DNA from: Microlunatus phosphovorus NM-1 | GTDB lineage: Bacteria; Actinomycetota; Actinomycetes; Propionibacteriales; Propionibacteriaceae | Direction of reading: 5' to 3' | Assembly: GCF_000270245.1 (NCBI RefSeq) | Contig: NC_015635.1 | Location: 3,782,001-3,846,000, forward strand | DNA length: 64,000 bases | In this document: positions 35,623-45,595 of the stretch, in pieces | Numbering within the stretch: position 1 is the first letter of the stretch | How the letters are laid out: each line of letters starts with the position of its first letter | Translations under genes and position numbers: made by a program | The notes under the pieces: generated by a model | Database searches by the model: none | Seen by the model: the letters and a program-made list of their open reading frames with translations, nothing else | Told to the model about the DNA's origin: nothing

Positions 35623-38349
35623 TCAACCGCCGTCGGCGGTGGCCAGCGCCACCTTGAGGTGGTCGCGGGAGGCGACACCCAGCTTCCGGTAGGCGGCGTG
35701 CAGGTGACTCCCGACGGTGCGATGGGACAGGAAGAGCCGCTCCGCGATGACCCGATTGGTCAGGCCCCCGGCGGCCAATTGCGCGACGAGGAGTTCCTGG
35801 GGCGTGAGCACGTGGCGGCCCGAGGGCTGCTCATCCAAGAGTCGTTCCCCGGTGGCCCGGAGCTCGTCACGACAGCGGGTGGCCCACCGGCGCGCACCCG
35901 CCTGGTCGAATACGTCGAGAGCACGGCGCAGGTGATGACGCGCGCCGGCGATGTGACGAGCCCGGCGCAGCCGAGTTCCTGCGCTCAGGTGAGCCCGTGC
36001 GTCGACCAGGGGCATCGACAGCGGGTCGGTATCGAGCTGATCCGCCGCCTTGTCGAGGGCCGCCCCGTCGACCAGCGCGAGGTGCGCGTAGCGGAGGGCA
36101 GACCGCACCAGCGGTGCGTGCCAACGCCGAGCAAGCGTCTCGATGGCCTCGGTCCTGGACTGAGCGAGCGGTCGCTCGCCGGCCAGCAGCGCGGCATCGA
36201 TCAGATCGGGAGCTGTGACGACGCCGAAGGTCACGTGGTAGGCCGGGTCACTCGGGTTCGTGAGTTTGGTGAGTTGCTCGAGAGCGTCGCCGGGCCGCCC
36301 CTCGACCAGTGCGGCCGTACCCCGAGCGGCGATGAGGGTTGAGCGAATCGAGCGACTGTCGAGGGCATGCGCGGCAAGTGGTGAGCGACCGGCAATCGTC
36401 ACGGGGTCGGGCGGAGTTCCGTCGACGGCGTCGAACAGCGCGATGGCGGCCTCGGCGGCGGCGGTGAGACCCGGATCGTCGAGATCGATGCCGATCGTGA
36501 CGCACTCCTCGGCGTAAGCCCGTCCTTCGACGAGGTTGCCGCCGACGAAGCAGGTCCATGAGAGGCCCATCAGCGCATGGGGAAGGAGGTTGATCTGTCC
36601 GGATTCTCGCAGCTGCCCTACCGACTCACGCAAGTAGGCAAGGGAGTGCTCGATCTCCCCGGCCAGATTGAGCGCGTAGCCGAGGAACCAAGCCGTCTCC
36701 GCATCGATGACGGCCGTGCGGTCGCGTCGTCGGATCCGGTCGATGATCTCGACGCCCAGACCCGGCGCGTCCGTGACGGCGGCGAGCAGCAGCATGCGGG
36801 GATCGTCCGGATCGAGGTTCAGGCTGCGGACCGCCGGAATCAGGACTTCCCCCGGCTCGGGCGCCGTGGAGTGATGCCACGCGATCGAGGCGAGATGGAG
36901 CACGGCGTCCAGCGCACGGTCGGGCTGGCCGACACTCTGCATCGTCTCGATCGCGGCAAGCGCCGGACCGAAGTCGCCGGACGCCAGCGCGGACTGCTCG
37001 ATGGGCAACAGCTCTCGCTGCCAGGCGGCCTGTGCCCGGATGGCCGCATCATCGGAGTCGCCCTCGACTCGCGCCAGCAGTTCCTCGGCCACGTCGTACG
37101 CCCCGATCCGAGCCGCCGCAGCTGCCGCGCTGAGCTGCCTCCGGGACCGGTTATCGGGGTCGGCGGTGAGGTCAGCCGAGCGCCGCAGGGCCCGCAGCGC
37201 CATGGCAGGGGCGTTTCCGGCGAGACCCACCCCGGCCAGGTCGTCCAGCTCGTCGGCCAGCTGAGCGTCATCGGCTTCCGCGAGCTCCGCGCGCCACCAG
37301 ATCGTACGGGTCGGATCGCCGGCGTGGATCGCGATGAGGGCGCGATACAGCTCGGTGCGCTCGCCGGATCCGCTGGCGGTGAGCACGGCGGAGCGGACGA
37401 GCGGATGTCGGAAGCCGAAGCTGCCGGGCCGCTGCTCGATCAGCCCGACAGCGGCAGCGGCGTCGAGCCATGCGGTATCGGGATCGTGACCCGCGGTCCG
37501 GGCGGCGGCAGCGATCGCGTCCGCGGCCGAGCAGGCATCATCGAGTGCCGCGGCAAGGACCGCGAGGCGCGCTGGGCGCTCGAGCTGTGTGAACCGGCCC
37601 ACGAAGGCCCGCTCGAGGCGGCTGGTGAGCGGCACCGGTTCCAGCGGGTTCGCGGTGGAGGCTGCGGCGGGCAGCTCGACCAGGGCCAGCGGGTTGCCGG
37701 CCGCCAGTTCCAGCAGCATCCGCCGGGCGGCCCCGTGAGGGTGGTCGGGTCTCAGGTCGAGAAGCGCGTTGGCATCGATGAAGGTCAGTGGCGCCAGAGT
37801 GAGCCGGCGCAGCCCCACGGGCTCATCACGCCGACCCGGCCTGGCGGAGAGGACGACGATCACCGGGTCGAAGGCGATCCGTCGGGCGGCGATCAGCAGG
37901 GCGGACTGCGAGGCAGGATCGAGCCAGTGCAGATCGTCGGCGATCACCAGCACCGGCCGCTCCGCCGCAGCCTCGGCGAGCAGCGTCAACGTCGCCAGCC
38001 CGGCGAGAAAGGGCGCCGGCGGGCTGCCGGGGACGACGCCGAATGCCACCTCCAAGGCGTCTCGCTGAGGCAGCGGAAGCGTCGCGAAACGGTCCCGCAG
38101 CGGACGTAGCAGCAGATGCAGGCCGGCGAAGGGAACCGCCGACTCGACGATCGTGCCCGAGGTCCTGAGCACCTGCATCGACTGAGCCGCAGCTCGCCGG
38201 GCGAACTCCTCGACGAGAGCGGTCTTGCCCAACCCCGGGTCTCCCTCGAGCAGGAGCGCGGCACCGCGGTCGGGCAGCTCGGAGCAGAGGGAGTCGAACA
38301 GCGACAGCTCGGAGCGACGACCGATGATCTGCGGCGTCAGCACCCGCAC
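35623..38349 (-). CDS. Large ATP-binding LuxR-family regulator (LAL, STAND type)
   Basis: A MalT-like STAND regulator of about 908 residues. The N-terminus carries an AAA/NTPase domain with Walker A EGDPGLGKTALVEEF and Walker B VLVIADDLHWLD. A long helical repeat sensor follows. The C-terminus is a LuxR helix-turn-helix (LTNRVIAERLFLSHRTVGSH). I set the start at the GTG at 38349, just before the conserved IIGRRSEL; an open frame continues to 39384 but is antisense to the neighbouring hydrolase. It is divergent from that hydrolase, a likely target. The inducer is unknown. Confidence 0.85.
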   Translation of the reverse strand: MRVLTPQIIGRRSELSLFDSLCSELPDRGAALLLEGDPGLGKTALVEEFARRAAAQSMQVLRTSGTIVESAVPFAGLHLLLRPLRDRFATLPLPQRDALEVAFGVVPGSPPAPFLAGLATLTLLAEAAAERPVLVIADDLHWLDPASQSALLIAARRIAFDPVIVVLSARPGRRDEPVGLRRLTLAPLTFIDANALLDLRPDHPHGAARRMLLELAAGNPLALVELPAAASTANPLEPVPLTSRLERAFVGRFTQLERPARLAVLAAALDDACSAADAIAAAARTAGHDPDTAWLDAAAAVGLIEQRPGSFGFRHPLVRSAVLTASGSGERTELYRALIAIHAGDPTRTIWWRAELAEADDAQLADELDDLAGVGLAGNAPAMALRALRRSADLTADPDNRSRRQLSAAAAAARIGAYDVAEELLARVEGDSDDAAIRAQAAWQRELLPIEQSALASGDFGPALAAIETMQSVGQPDRALDAVLHLASIAWHHSTAPEPGEVLIPAVRSLNLDPDDPRMLLLAAVTDAPGLGVEIIDRIRRRDRTAVIDAETAWFLGYALNLAGEIEHSLAYLRESVGQLRESGQINLLPHALMGLSWTCFVGGNLVEGRAYAEECVTIGIDLDDPGLTAAAEAAIALFDAVDGTPPDPVTIAGRSPLAAHALDSRSIRSTLIAARGTAALVEGRPGDALEQLTKLTNPSDPAYHVTFGVVTAPDLIDAALLAGERPLAQSRTEAIETLARRWHAPLVRSALRYAHLALVDGAALDKAADQLDTDPLSMPLVDARAHLSAGTRLRRARHIAGARHHLRRALDVFDQAGARRWATRCRDELRATGERLLDEQPSGRHVLTPQELLVAQLAAGGLTNRVIAERLFLSHRTVGSHLHAAYRKLGVASRDHLKVALATADGG

Positions 38350-38484
38350 AGTTTCCCATCGCTCTACGTCGCACCGCCAGACAATCTGAGTACCCGTGAC
38401 CGATGCCTCTCCGACCGCCCTCGACTTACGCTCCGGCTGTCGGCGGCTGTTCCGCTCGACGCGAGAACCACGGAAGGAGACCTG

Positions 38485-39348
38485 ATGACTCTCACGGAGC
38501 ATGAGGTGGCGGAGATCGAGCGGGCGAACGGGGCCGGGCTGCGTCCGGTGATGTTCATCCACGGACTGTGGCTGCTGTCGAGCAGCTGGGATCGGTGGCG
38601 TGGTGTGTTCGAGGAAGCCGGCTTTACGACCATCGCGCCGGGCTGGCCGGACGATCCGGAGACCGTCGCCGAGGCGCGGCAGACACCGGAGGTGTTCGCC
38701 AAGAAGATGGTCCAACAGGTGACAGATCACTACCTGGAGGCGGCCGCCGCCCTGCAGCAGGAACCGGCGGTGGTCGGTCACTCCTTCGGCGGACTGGTGG
38801 CGCAGAAGGTGGCGGGCGAGGGAGTGGCCGCAGCCACGGTCGCCATCGATCCCGCACCGTTCCAGGGGGTGCTCCCCATCCCGGCCGATGCGCTGAAGAG
38901 CGCCTTCCCCGTGGTGGGGAACCCGGCCAACACCCGGCGGGCCGTAACCCTCACCTTCGAACAGTTCACCTTCGGCTGGGCCAACGCGCTCGAGGAGGCC
39001 GAGGCGCATGAGCTGTACGACACCTTCCACGTACCGGCCGCCGGACTCCCGATCTTCCAGGCGGTCACGGCGAACCTCAATCCGTTCTCCGAGACCAAGG
39101 TCGACACCAAGAATCCGGACCGCGGACCGCTCTTGATCATCTCCGGCGAACGGGACCACACCGTCCCGTACGCGATCGCGCACAGCGCCTACAAGATCCA
39201 GGCCAAGCACAACGAGGCGATCACCGAGTTCGTCGAGCTGCCGAACCGTGGCCACTCGTTGACCATCGATCACGGCTGGCGCGAGGTCGCGACCGCCGCT
39301 CTGGAGTTCCTTGCCCGAGCGGGAGTGGCGCCCGCCTCCGGAACCTGA
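38485..39348 (+). CDS. Alpha/beta hydrolase (lysophospholipase/haloperoxidase-like)
   Basis: A cytoplasmic hydrolase of 287 residues without a signal peptide. The oxyanion motif is FIHGLWLLSSSW, the nucleophile is Ser100 in GHSFGGL, an acid lies in ISGERDHTVPY, and the catalytic His is in LPNRGHSLTIDHGW. The ATG has a near-ideal GGAAGGAGA ribosome site, pointing to good expression. It is divergent from the LuxR-type STAND regulator, with 135 bases between that probably hold its control sites, though I see no clear repeat there. Confidence 0.88.
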   Translation: MTLTEHEVAEIERANGAGLRPVMFIHGLWLLSSSWDRWRGVFEEAGFTTIAPGWPDDPETVAEARQTPEVFAKKMVQQVTDHYLEAAAALQQEPAVVGHSFGGLVAQKVAGEGVAAATVAIDPAPFQGVLPIPADALKSAFPVVGNPANTRRAVTLTFEQFTFGWANALEEAEAHELYDTFHVPAAGLPIFQAVTANLNPFSETKVDTKNPDRGPLLIISGERDHTVPYAIAHSAYKIQAKHNEAITEFVELPNRGHSLTIDHGWREVATAALEFLARAGVAPASGT

Positions 39349-39430
39349 CGCCGCAGGTTCGTGGCCCGCGGGCGGCAGATGCACAGGTCATACACAGGGC
39401 GTCCTTATCCGAGGTGCCTACGCTTTCTTC

Positions 39431-40525
39431 ATGGACCCCGTCGGCACCGGGCGGCTGCGGGGGTTCCGCGCGCCCGGCGCCGACCCAGCGGAGCGCACCG
39501 ACCCAGCTGAGCACCCCGATCCGACCGACCGCGGCGACTCCGCGGCCGCGCCTTCCTCCTCCGCCTCCTCCGCGCCGGCCTCACCAGACCTGGGAGACAC
39601 TCCGTACGCCGGAGACCGGGAAGACAGTCCGTACGCCGGCGAGGTCATGACGATCGGCAAATCCCCGCCACGCCGCTCCCGGAGAACACCTAAACCACAG
39701 AGACAGCACCCCCCTCAAAAGGTCGGCAGGACCACGACACGCGACCGGGTCGCCCGACCAGCCAGCTGGCGCTGGACGATCGCCGCAACAGCCGCCCTCG
39801 TGGTCGCCATGGCCGTCATCGCAACGCTGGCGTTCAAGCTGGGTTCCAGCACGACCGCGCCTGCGGCCGACACAGCGAGCACGCCGGCGCCCACCCCGTC
39901 GACGGCCACCCCGCTCCCAGTCCCTGTCCTCTATCAGCAGGTCGCACCGTCGGTGGTGCTGATCACCACGACGAAGGGATCGCTCGGCTCCGGGGTGATC
40001 GTCAACGACAGCGGTCTCGTGCTCACCGCCCATCACGTGATCTCCGGCGGCGGCAGGATCTCGATCCTGTTCGCCGACGGCACCAAGGCCACCGCGAAGG
40101 TTGCCGCCACCAATCCGAAGTCCGACATCGCCACGCTGATGCCGGCAAAGCTGCCCGAGGTCGTGGTCCCTGCCGTGCTCGGCGGCGGCATCGCCGTCGG
40201 CTCCGACGTGGTTGCGATCGGCAACCCGCTCGGCCTGCGGGACAGCACGACCACCGGTGTGGTGTCGGGTCTCGGTCGGACCACGAAGACGACGTCCGGC
40301 GGAACCCTGTCGGGTCTGATCCAGTTCGACGCCGCCGTCAATCCGGGCAGCTCCGGCGGCCCACTGCTGAACGCCCAGGGCCTCGTCGTCGGCGTCGTGG
40401 TGTCCATCGCCGACCCGGGCAAGGACGACGCGTTCGCCGGCATCGGCTTCGCGGTGCCGATCGGCACCGCGCTCGCCGGCGGCGACGGTGACGAGGGCCC
40501 CGGCAACAGAGGTCCCCAGCTATGA
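39431..40525 (+). CDS. Membrane-anchored trypsin-like serine protease without PDZ
   Basis: A 364-residue protease. Residues 1-110 are a proline-, acid- and arginine-rich cytoplasmic tail with a duplicated PYAGDREDSPYAGE segment. A membrane helix spans about 115-136. The outer domain has His202 (LTAHHVIS), Asp232 (KSDIATLM) and Ser308 (NPGSSGGP). It ends soon after the protease fold, so there is no PDZ domain. The ATG at 39431 lacks a clear ribosome site; the ATG of MTIGKSPP (about 39647) is an alternative. It lies 55 bases before moxR on the same strand and may be part of that cluster. Confidence 0.82.
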   Translation: MDPVGTGRLRGFRAPGADPAERTDPAEHPDPTDRGDSAAAPSSSASSAPASPDLGDTPYAGDREDSPYAGEVMTIGKSPPRRSRRTPKPQRQHPPQKVGRTTTRDRVARPASWRWTIAATAALVVAMAVIATLAFKLGSSTTAPAADTASTPAPTPSTATPLPVPVLYQQVAPSVVLITTTKGSLGSGVIVNDSGLVLTAHHVISGGGRISILFADGTKATAKVAATNPKSDIATLMPAKLPEVVVPAVLGGGIAVGSDVVAIGNPLGLRDSTTTGVVSGLGRTTKTTSGGTLSGLIQFDAAVNPGSSGGPLLNAQGLVVGVVVSIADPGKDDAFAGIGFAVPIGTALAGGDGDEGPGNRGPQL

Positions 40526-40580
40526 GCCAATCCGAGACCAGCCCACCAAACGAGATGAACCCGACCAACGAAGGGAAGCC

Positions 40581-41546
<966 letters not shown>

Positions 41547-41556
41547 TCGACAGACC

Positions 41557-42438
41557 ATGCTCACCGCGCCGGATCGCCTGTTGCACCGCCTCGAGTGGCG
41601 GATCGTCCGCCGACTCGACGGGCGGCTGCAGGGTGGATACCGGACCGCACGGCGCGGCATCGGTTGGGACTTCCACGGGCTGCGGGCGTACGAGGAAGGC
41701 GACGACGCCCGGCACATCGACTGGAATGTCACCGCACGGCTGGACGAGCCGCAGGTACGCGAGTTCACCGAAGACCGGGAGCTCACCACCTGGCTGGTGT
41801 TGGACCGGTCGGCTTCGATGGCGGCCGGCGGCACCGGTCGGGGCAAGCAGGAGGTGCTGGCCGAACTCGCGCTGGTCCTGGCCCGAATGCTCGGCCGCAA
41901 CGGCAACCGGGTCGGCGCGGTGCTGTACGACGCCGCCGAGGTGCGGATCGTGCCGCTGGGCAGCGGGCGCAACCAGGCGCTACGGATCGGCCGAGAGCTC
42001 GACCGGCCTCTGCCAGGAAAGGCATCGACCACCACCGATCTGGCCGCGATGCTGGAGACGGTCACCACGCTGGCCCGGCGATGCCTGGTGCTGGTGATCT
42101 CCGACTTCATCGGCACCGGCGAGTGGCAGCGACCACTGATCCGGTTGGCGCACCGCAACGAGGTCGTCGCGCTGCGGGTGGTGGACGCGACCGACGATGC
42201 ACTGCCGGAGGTCGGCCTGATCGTCGTTCAGGATGCGGAGACCGGCGAGCAATTGCTGGTCGACTCGGCCGATCCCATGTTCCGCGAGCGGTTCCGCGAT
42301 GGGGTGGATGAGCGGGACGCAGCCCTCTCCTCGGGGATGCGACGGGCTGGGGTGCCCCTGCATCGGATCGGTACGGACAGCGACCTCGTCGAGTCCCTGC
42401 TCGCGGTGATCGGCGAGACTCGGCGGCGGAGACGGTGA
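41557..42438 (+). CDS. DUF58 domain protein (vWA-like), MoxR partner
   Basis: A 293-residue cytosolic protein with the DUF58 hallmarks GIGWDFHGLRAYEEGDDARH and IDWNVTARLDEPQVREF, followed by a vWA-type metal site (VLDRSASMAAG). It is ten bases after moxR. In characterised clusters DUF58 proteins bind MoxR and link it to membrane vWA proteins. The function is inferred from this arrangement. Confidence 0.9.
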   Translation: MLTAPDRLLHRLEWRIVRRLDGRLQGGYRTARRGIGWDFHGLRAYEEGDDARHIDWNVTARLDEPQVREFTEDRELTTWLVLDRSASMAAGGTGRGKQEVLAELALVLARMLGRNGNRVGAVLYDAAEVRIVPLGSGRNQALRIGRELDRPLPGKASTTTDLAAMLETVTTLARRCLVLVISDFIGTGEWQRPLIRLAHRNEVVALRVVDATDDALPEVGLIVVQDAETGEQLLVDSADPMFRERFRDGVDERDAALSSGMRRAGVPLHRIGTDSDLVESLLAVIGETRRRRR

Positions 42439-42448
42439 AGCTCGGCCC

Positions 42449-43414
42449 ATGAGAGTCTCCTATCCCCTCGTTCTCGCGATCAGCCTGCTGCTGGCGATCG
42501 GGCTGACCGTCGGCACTGTCCTGCTGAGCCGGCGCCGATCGGCGGCCATGGCGGCGGCCGGGGTCACGATCACCGGCCGGCGCGCACGGCACCTGGGTCG
42601 GTGGTTCTCCCTGGCCGGGGTGTTCGTGCTGGCTTTCGCCGCAGCCGGTCCGATGGCCACCCTCCCGGTGGCGCGCAGCGCCGGCACGGTGATCCTCGCG
42701 ATGGACGTCTCGAACAGCATGAGGGCCACCGATGTCACCCCGGACCGCCTCACCGCAGCGAAGGAGGCGGCGCTGGCGTTCATCGACGCCCAGCCGGACA
42801 GTGTGGACATCGGGGTCGTCGGCTTCGACCAGGGCGCCCTGACCTCCTCGGCCGCCGGCCAGGATCGTACGGTGACCAAGGCTGCGGTGGAGAGCCTCCG
42901 GATCTCCGGCGGCACCTCGCTCACGGCCGCGATCCTCGGCTCCCTGAGCGCGATCACCGGCAGGTCGGTGACGATCGGCAAGGACGGTGAGCTCCCCGAC
43001 CTGGGCTCGTGGAGTTCCGCGACGATCGTGCTGTTCTCCGACGGCGAGGACTCCGGCGGGACCGATCGCGATGACGACGTCGCCGCCGCCGCGACGATCG
43101 CCCAGAATGCCGGCGTCCACATCGAAACAGTAGGTGTGGGCACCGTCGACGGGACGACGGTCGAGGTCGACGGCTTCCGGGTGCACACCGCTCTCGACAC
43201 GCCACGGCTGACCACGATCGCCCAGACCACCGGCGGCAGCTACCACGCGGCCTTGGACGGCACCACGCTCAACGGCGTCGCCTCCGACATCGACCTCCGG
43301 CTGACCGTGGCCAAGCAGCCGGTGCCACTGGCCGGCGGGTTCAGCGGTGTCGCGCTGGCGTTGCTGGTCGTCGGCACCCTGCTCACCGCCGTCTCGACGG
43401 GGAGGTTGGTCTGA
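42449..43414 (+). CDS. Membrane von Willebrand A protein (BatA-like)
   Basis: A 321-residue protein with two N-terminal helices (about 8-27 and 52-68), a vWA domain with the metal site AMDVSNSMRATD (Asp86, Ser88, Ser90), and a C-terminal helix near 296-316. The second hydrophobic segment, ending in AAAGPMA, matches BatA/BatB architecture. Its stop overlaps the next start in TGATG, so the two vWA proteins are made together and probably pair in the membrane. Confidence 0.88.
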   Translation: MRVSYPLVLAISLLLAIGLTVGTVLLSRRRSAAMAAAGVTITGRRARHLGRWFSLAGVFVLAFAAAGPMATLPVARSAGTVILAMDVSNSMRATDVTPDRLTAAKEAALAFIDAQPDSVDIGVVGFDQGALTSSAAGQDRTVTKAAVESLRISGGTSLTAAILGSLSAITGRSVTIGKDGELPDLGSWSSATIVLFSDGEDSGGTDRDDDVAAAATIAQNAGVHIETVGVGTVDGTTVEVDGFRVHTALDTPRLTTIAQTTGGSYHAALDGTTLNGVASDIDLRLTVAKQPVPLAGGFSGVALALLVVGTLLTAVSTGRLV

Positions 43415-44484
43415 TGACGTTCAGCTGGCCCTGGGCACTGGTGTCGCTGCTGATCATCCCGATCGTCCTGATCGCGACCTGGCTGCTGCGACGGCGACGG
43501 CGCCGGTCCGCGGTCCGGGTGACCTCGATCGCGCTGGTGAGGTCGGCCCTACCCCGGCGTACCCGCTGGACCCGGTTGCTCCCAGCCCTGCTGCTGATGC
43601 TCGGATTCGCCGCGCTCGGCATCGGCGCCGCCCGGCCGCAGGCCACGGTGCCGGTGGCCTCCAACTCGACGACGATCATGCTCGCGATGGACGTGTCCGG
43701 ATCGATGTGCGCCACCGATGTGGAGCCCAACCGGCTGACCGTCGCCCAGCAGGCCGCGATCTCCTTCATCGAGTCACAGCAGGGCCAGGTCAAGATCGGG
43801 CTGGTCGCCTTCTCCGGCTTCGCCGCGATGCAGGTCCCGCCGACCAATGATCCGGACCAGCTGATCGATGCGATCAACGCCTTCACCACCTCGCGCGGTA
43901 CGGCGATCGGCTCGGCCATCCTGACCGCCATCGACGGCATCGCCGACGTCGACCCGACGGTGGCACCCAGCGGCGTGGACGCCGAGTATGCCCAGCGCGT
44001 GGGCTACGCGGCCGACGTCATCGTGGTGCTCACCGATGGGGCGAACACCCAGGGCGTCGAACCGGAAGAGGCCGCGGAGGCCGCCGCCGTTCGGGGTCTG
44101 CGCGTCTTCACCATCGGCTTCGGCACGACCACCCCGACGCAGCTGGTCTGCACCGGGCAGCAGGCCAGCGGGTGGGGACCCGGAGGTGGCTGGGGCACTG
44201 GCGGCGGCTGGCGCGGCGGCGGTGGCGGCCGACCGGGTGGCGGCAATCCCTTGGTCATCGACGAGGACTCGTTGCAAGCCGTCGCCGAGAAGACCGGTGG
44301 ACAGTACTACCGGGCCGAGAGCGCCGATCAGCTCGCCGATGCCCTCGGCGACCTGCCCAGCCACGTGACGGTCGTGACCCAGCAGGTGGACATTGCGTCG
44401 TGGTTCGCCGCGGCCGGCGGTCTGCTGGTCGCGACCGCACTCGGGCTGTCGATGTGGTGGAATCGACTGCGTTCATCGCAGTGA
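43414..44484 (+). CDS. Membrane von Willebrand A protein (BatB-like) with glycine-rich insert
   Basis: A 356-residue paralogue of the gene before it. Membrane helices lie near 8-24, 56-72 and 330-348. The metal site is AMDVSGSMCATD (Asp93). A tryptophan/glycine-rich stretch (GWGPGGGWGTGGGW region, about residues 253-280) sits in a loop of the vWA domain and is absent from the sister protein. One-base overlap with the previous gene. Confidence 0.88.
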   Translation: MTFSWPWALVSLLIIPIVLIATWLLRRRRRRSAVRVTSIALVRSALPRRTRWTRLLPALLLMLGFAALGIGAARPQATVPVASNSTTIMLAMDVSGSMCATDVEPNRLTVAQQAAISFIESQQGQVKIGLVAFSGFAAMQVPPTNDPDQLIDAINAFTTSRGTAIGSAILTAIDGIADVDPTVAPSGVDAEYAQRVGYAADVIVVLTDGANTQGVEPEEAAEAAAVRGLRVFTIGFGTTTPTQLVCTGQQASGWGPGGGWGTGGGWRGGGGGRPGGGNPLVIDEDSLQAVAEKTGGQYYRAESADQLADALGDLPSHVTVVTQQVDIASWFAAAGGLLVATALGLSMWWNRLRSSQ

Positions 44485-44595
44485 CGGACCGGCATCGTGG
44501 CCGTCGGAGGCTACGAGGGGTCGAGCCACGGCAACGGGACGAAACTCACAGCATCACCCCAGGTGCCGACCCGCGGGACTGGCGATACTGGACTG

Positions 44596-45066
44596 ATGCT
44601 CCACCGACATCCCCTGCTGAGCCTGCTGACCGGCGGATACCTCGCGTTCGTCGCCTGGCTGACCTTGACCCCGCAGGCCTATGCGGCCGAGCACATCTCC
44701 ATCATCTACCGGGTTCTCGATGCCCTCCACCGGCGCGGCTACCTGGAGTCGATCGACGACCGCGAGTTGGAGTTCCTGGCCAACATCGCCTTGTTCGTGC
44801 CGGTCGGGATGTTCCTGATGCTGCTGTTCGGCACACGCCTGTGGTGGGTCGCCCTCGGGGCATCGTTCGCGATGACCAGCGCGATCGAGTTCGCCCAGCG
44901 CAGCATTCCGGGCCGCGTACCCGACGAACGGGACCTGCTCGCCAACGGACTGGGCGCCGTCATCGGAGTCTTCATCGCGCTCGTGCTGACCACACCCGCC
45001 GCACTGCGTCGGCGTCGCCTGCGCCGCGCGAAAACAGGCTCCGTCGGACGGGTCGCCGCCGGCTGA
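44596..45066 (+). CDS. VanZ-family membrane protein
   Basis: A 156-residue protein with four hydrophobic segments and the VanZ pattern: a WLTLTP-type first loop, NIALFVPVGMFLMLLF, and the conserved SIPGRVPDERDLLANGLGA. Family members modulate glycopeptide susceptibility or cell envelope properties; a specific role is not evident. The ATG at 44596 matches family N-termini, though its ribosome site is weak, and a GTG further upstream remains possible. Confidence 0.8.
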   Translation: MLHRHPLLSLLTGGYLAFVAWLTLTPQAYAAEHISIIYRVLDALHRRGYLESIDDRELEFLANIALFVPVGMFLMLLFGTRLWWVALGASFAMTSAIEFAQRSIPGRVPDERDLLANGLGAVIGVFIALVLTTPAALRRRRLRRAKTGSVGRVAAG

Positions 45067-45085
45067 GCCCAGATCGTCGAAACTG

Positions 45086-45119
45086 CTGCAAAGTGGCTGC
45101 AAATCGGCGGGTGCAGGCT
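45086..45119 (+). promoter_or_regulatory. SARP-type promoter of the cupin-regulator operon
   Basis: CTGCAAA at 45086-45092 and 45097-45103 (11-base period) is followed after exactly 10 bases by CAGGCT at 45114-45119, a plausible -10. SARP proteins bind two heptamers 11 bp apart placed close to -10. The same layout recurs at 50529-50562. It drives the cupin and the SARP regulator itself (inference). Confidence 0.65.
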
Positions 45120-45169
45120 CATGGGAACGACGGCGAGATGCGTCGTCACTGACCTCGAGGAGGCTCCCG

Positions 45170-45568
45170 ATGAGCACCGAGAACAACCACGACCACGATC
45201 TCCGTGGCACCCACCAGCACACCGAGCAGAAGACCTTCGCAAGGCCCGACGAGACCCGGTCGTTCGAGCACGGCAACGTCGACCTGGTGGTCATCGGCGG
45301 GGCCGAGATCGGCCGGCTCACCCTGCAGCCGGGCTGGCGCTGGTCGGAGCACGTGAAGCCGATCGCCGGCACCGAGCTCTGCGAGGCACCACACTTCCAA
45401 TACCACGTGAGCGGCCAGCTCGGGATCCTGATGGCGGACGGCACCGAGCTGGTCGCCCGACCCGGGGATGTCACATCGTTGCCCGAGGGCCACGATGCGT
45501 GGGTGATCGGCGACGAGCCGGCGGTGGTGGTCGACTGGTGGGGCGCGTCGAACTACGCCAAACACTGA
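45170..45568 (+). CDS. Cupin-domain protein
   Basis: A 132-residue single-domain cupin. The first half has the turn GRLTLQPGWRWSEHVKPIAG, and the second the motif AHFQ-like PHFQYHVSGQLGILMADG and PGDVTSLPEGHDAWV. His and Glu residues could bind one metal. Members of this type can be dioxygenases, isomerases or sensors; no activity can be named. The ATG has a GAGG site. It lies 27 bases before the SARP-type regulator and under a promoter that this regulator may bind. Confidence 0.82.
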   Translation: MSTENNHDHDLRGTHQHTEQKTFARPDETRSFEHGNVDLVVIGGAEIGRLTLQPGWRWSEHVKPIAGTELCEAPHFQYHVSGQLGILMADGTELVARPGDVTSLPEGHDAWVIGDEPAVVVDWWGASNYAKH

Positions 45569-45595
45569 GCCGTTCAGCAGTCCTACGATGGCCAC

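Noticed and set aside
35623-39384. LuxR-type regulator extended to 1253 residues
   Set aside because: The extra 345 codons are antisense to the well-supported hydrolase at 38485-39348, and the family start lies just before IIGRRSEL.
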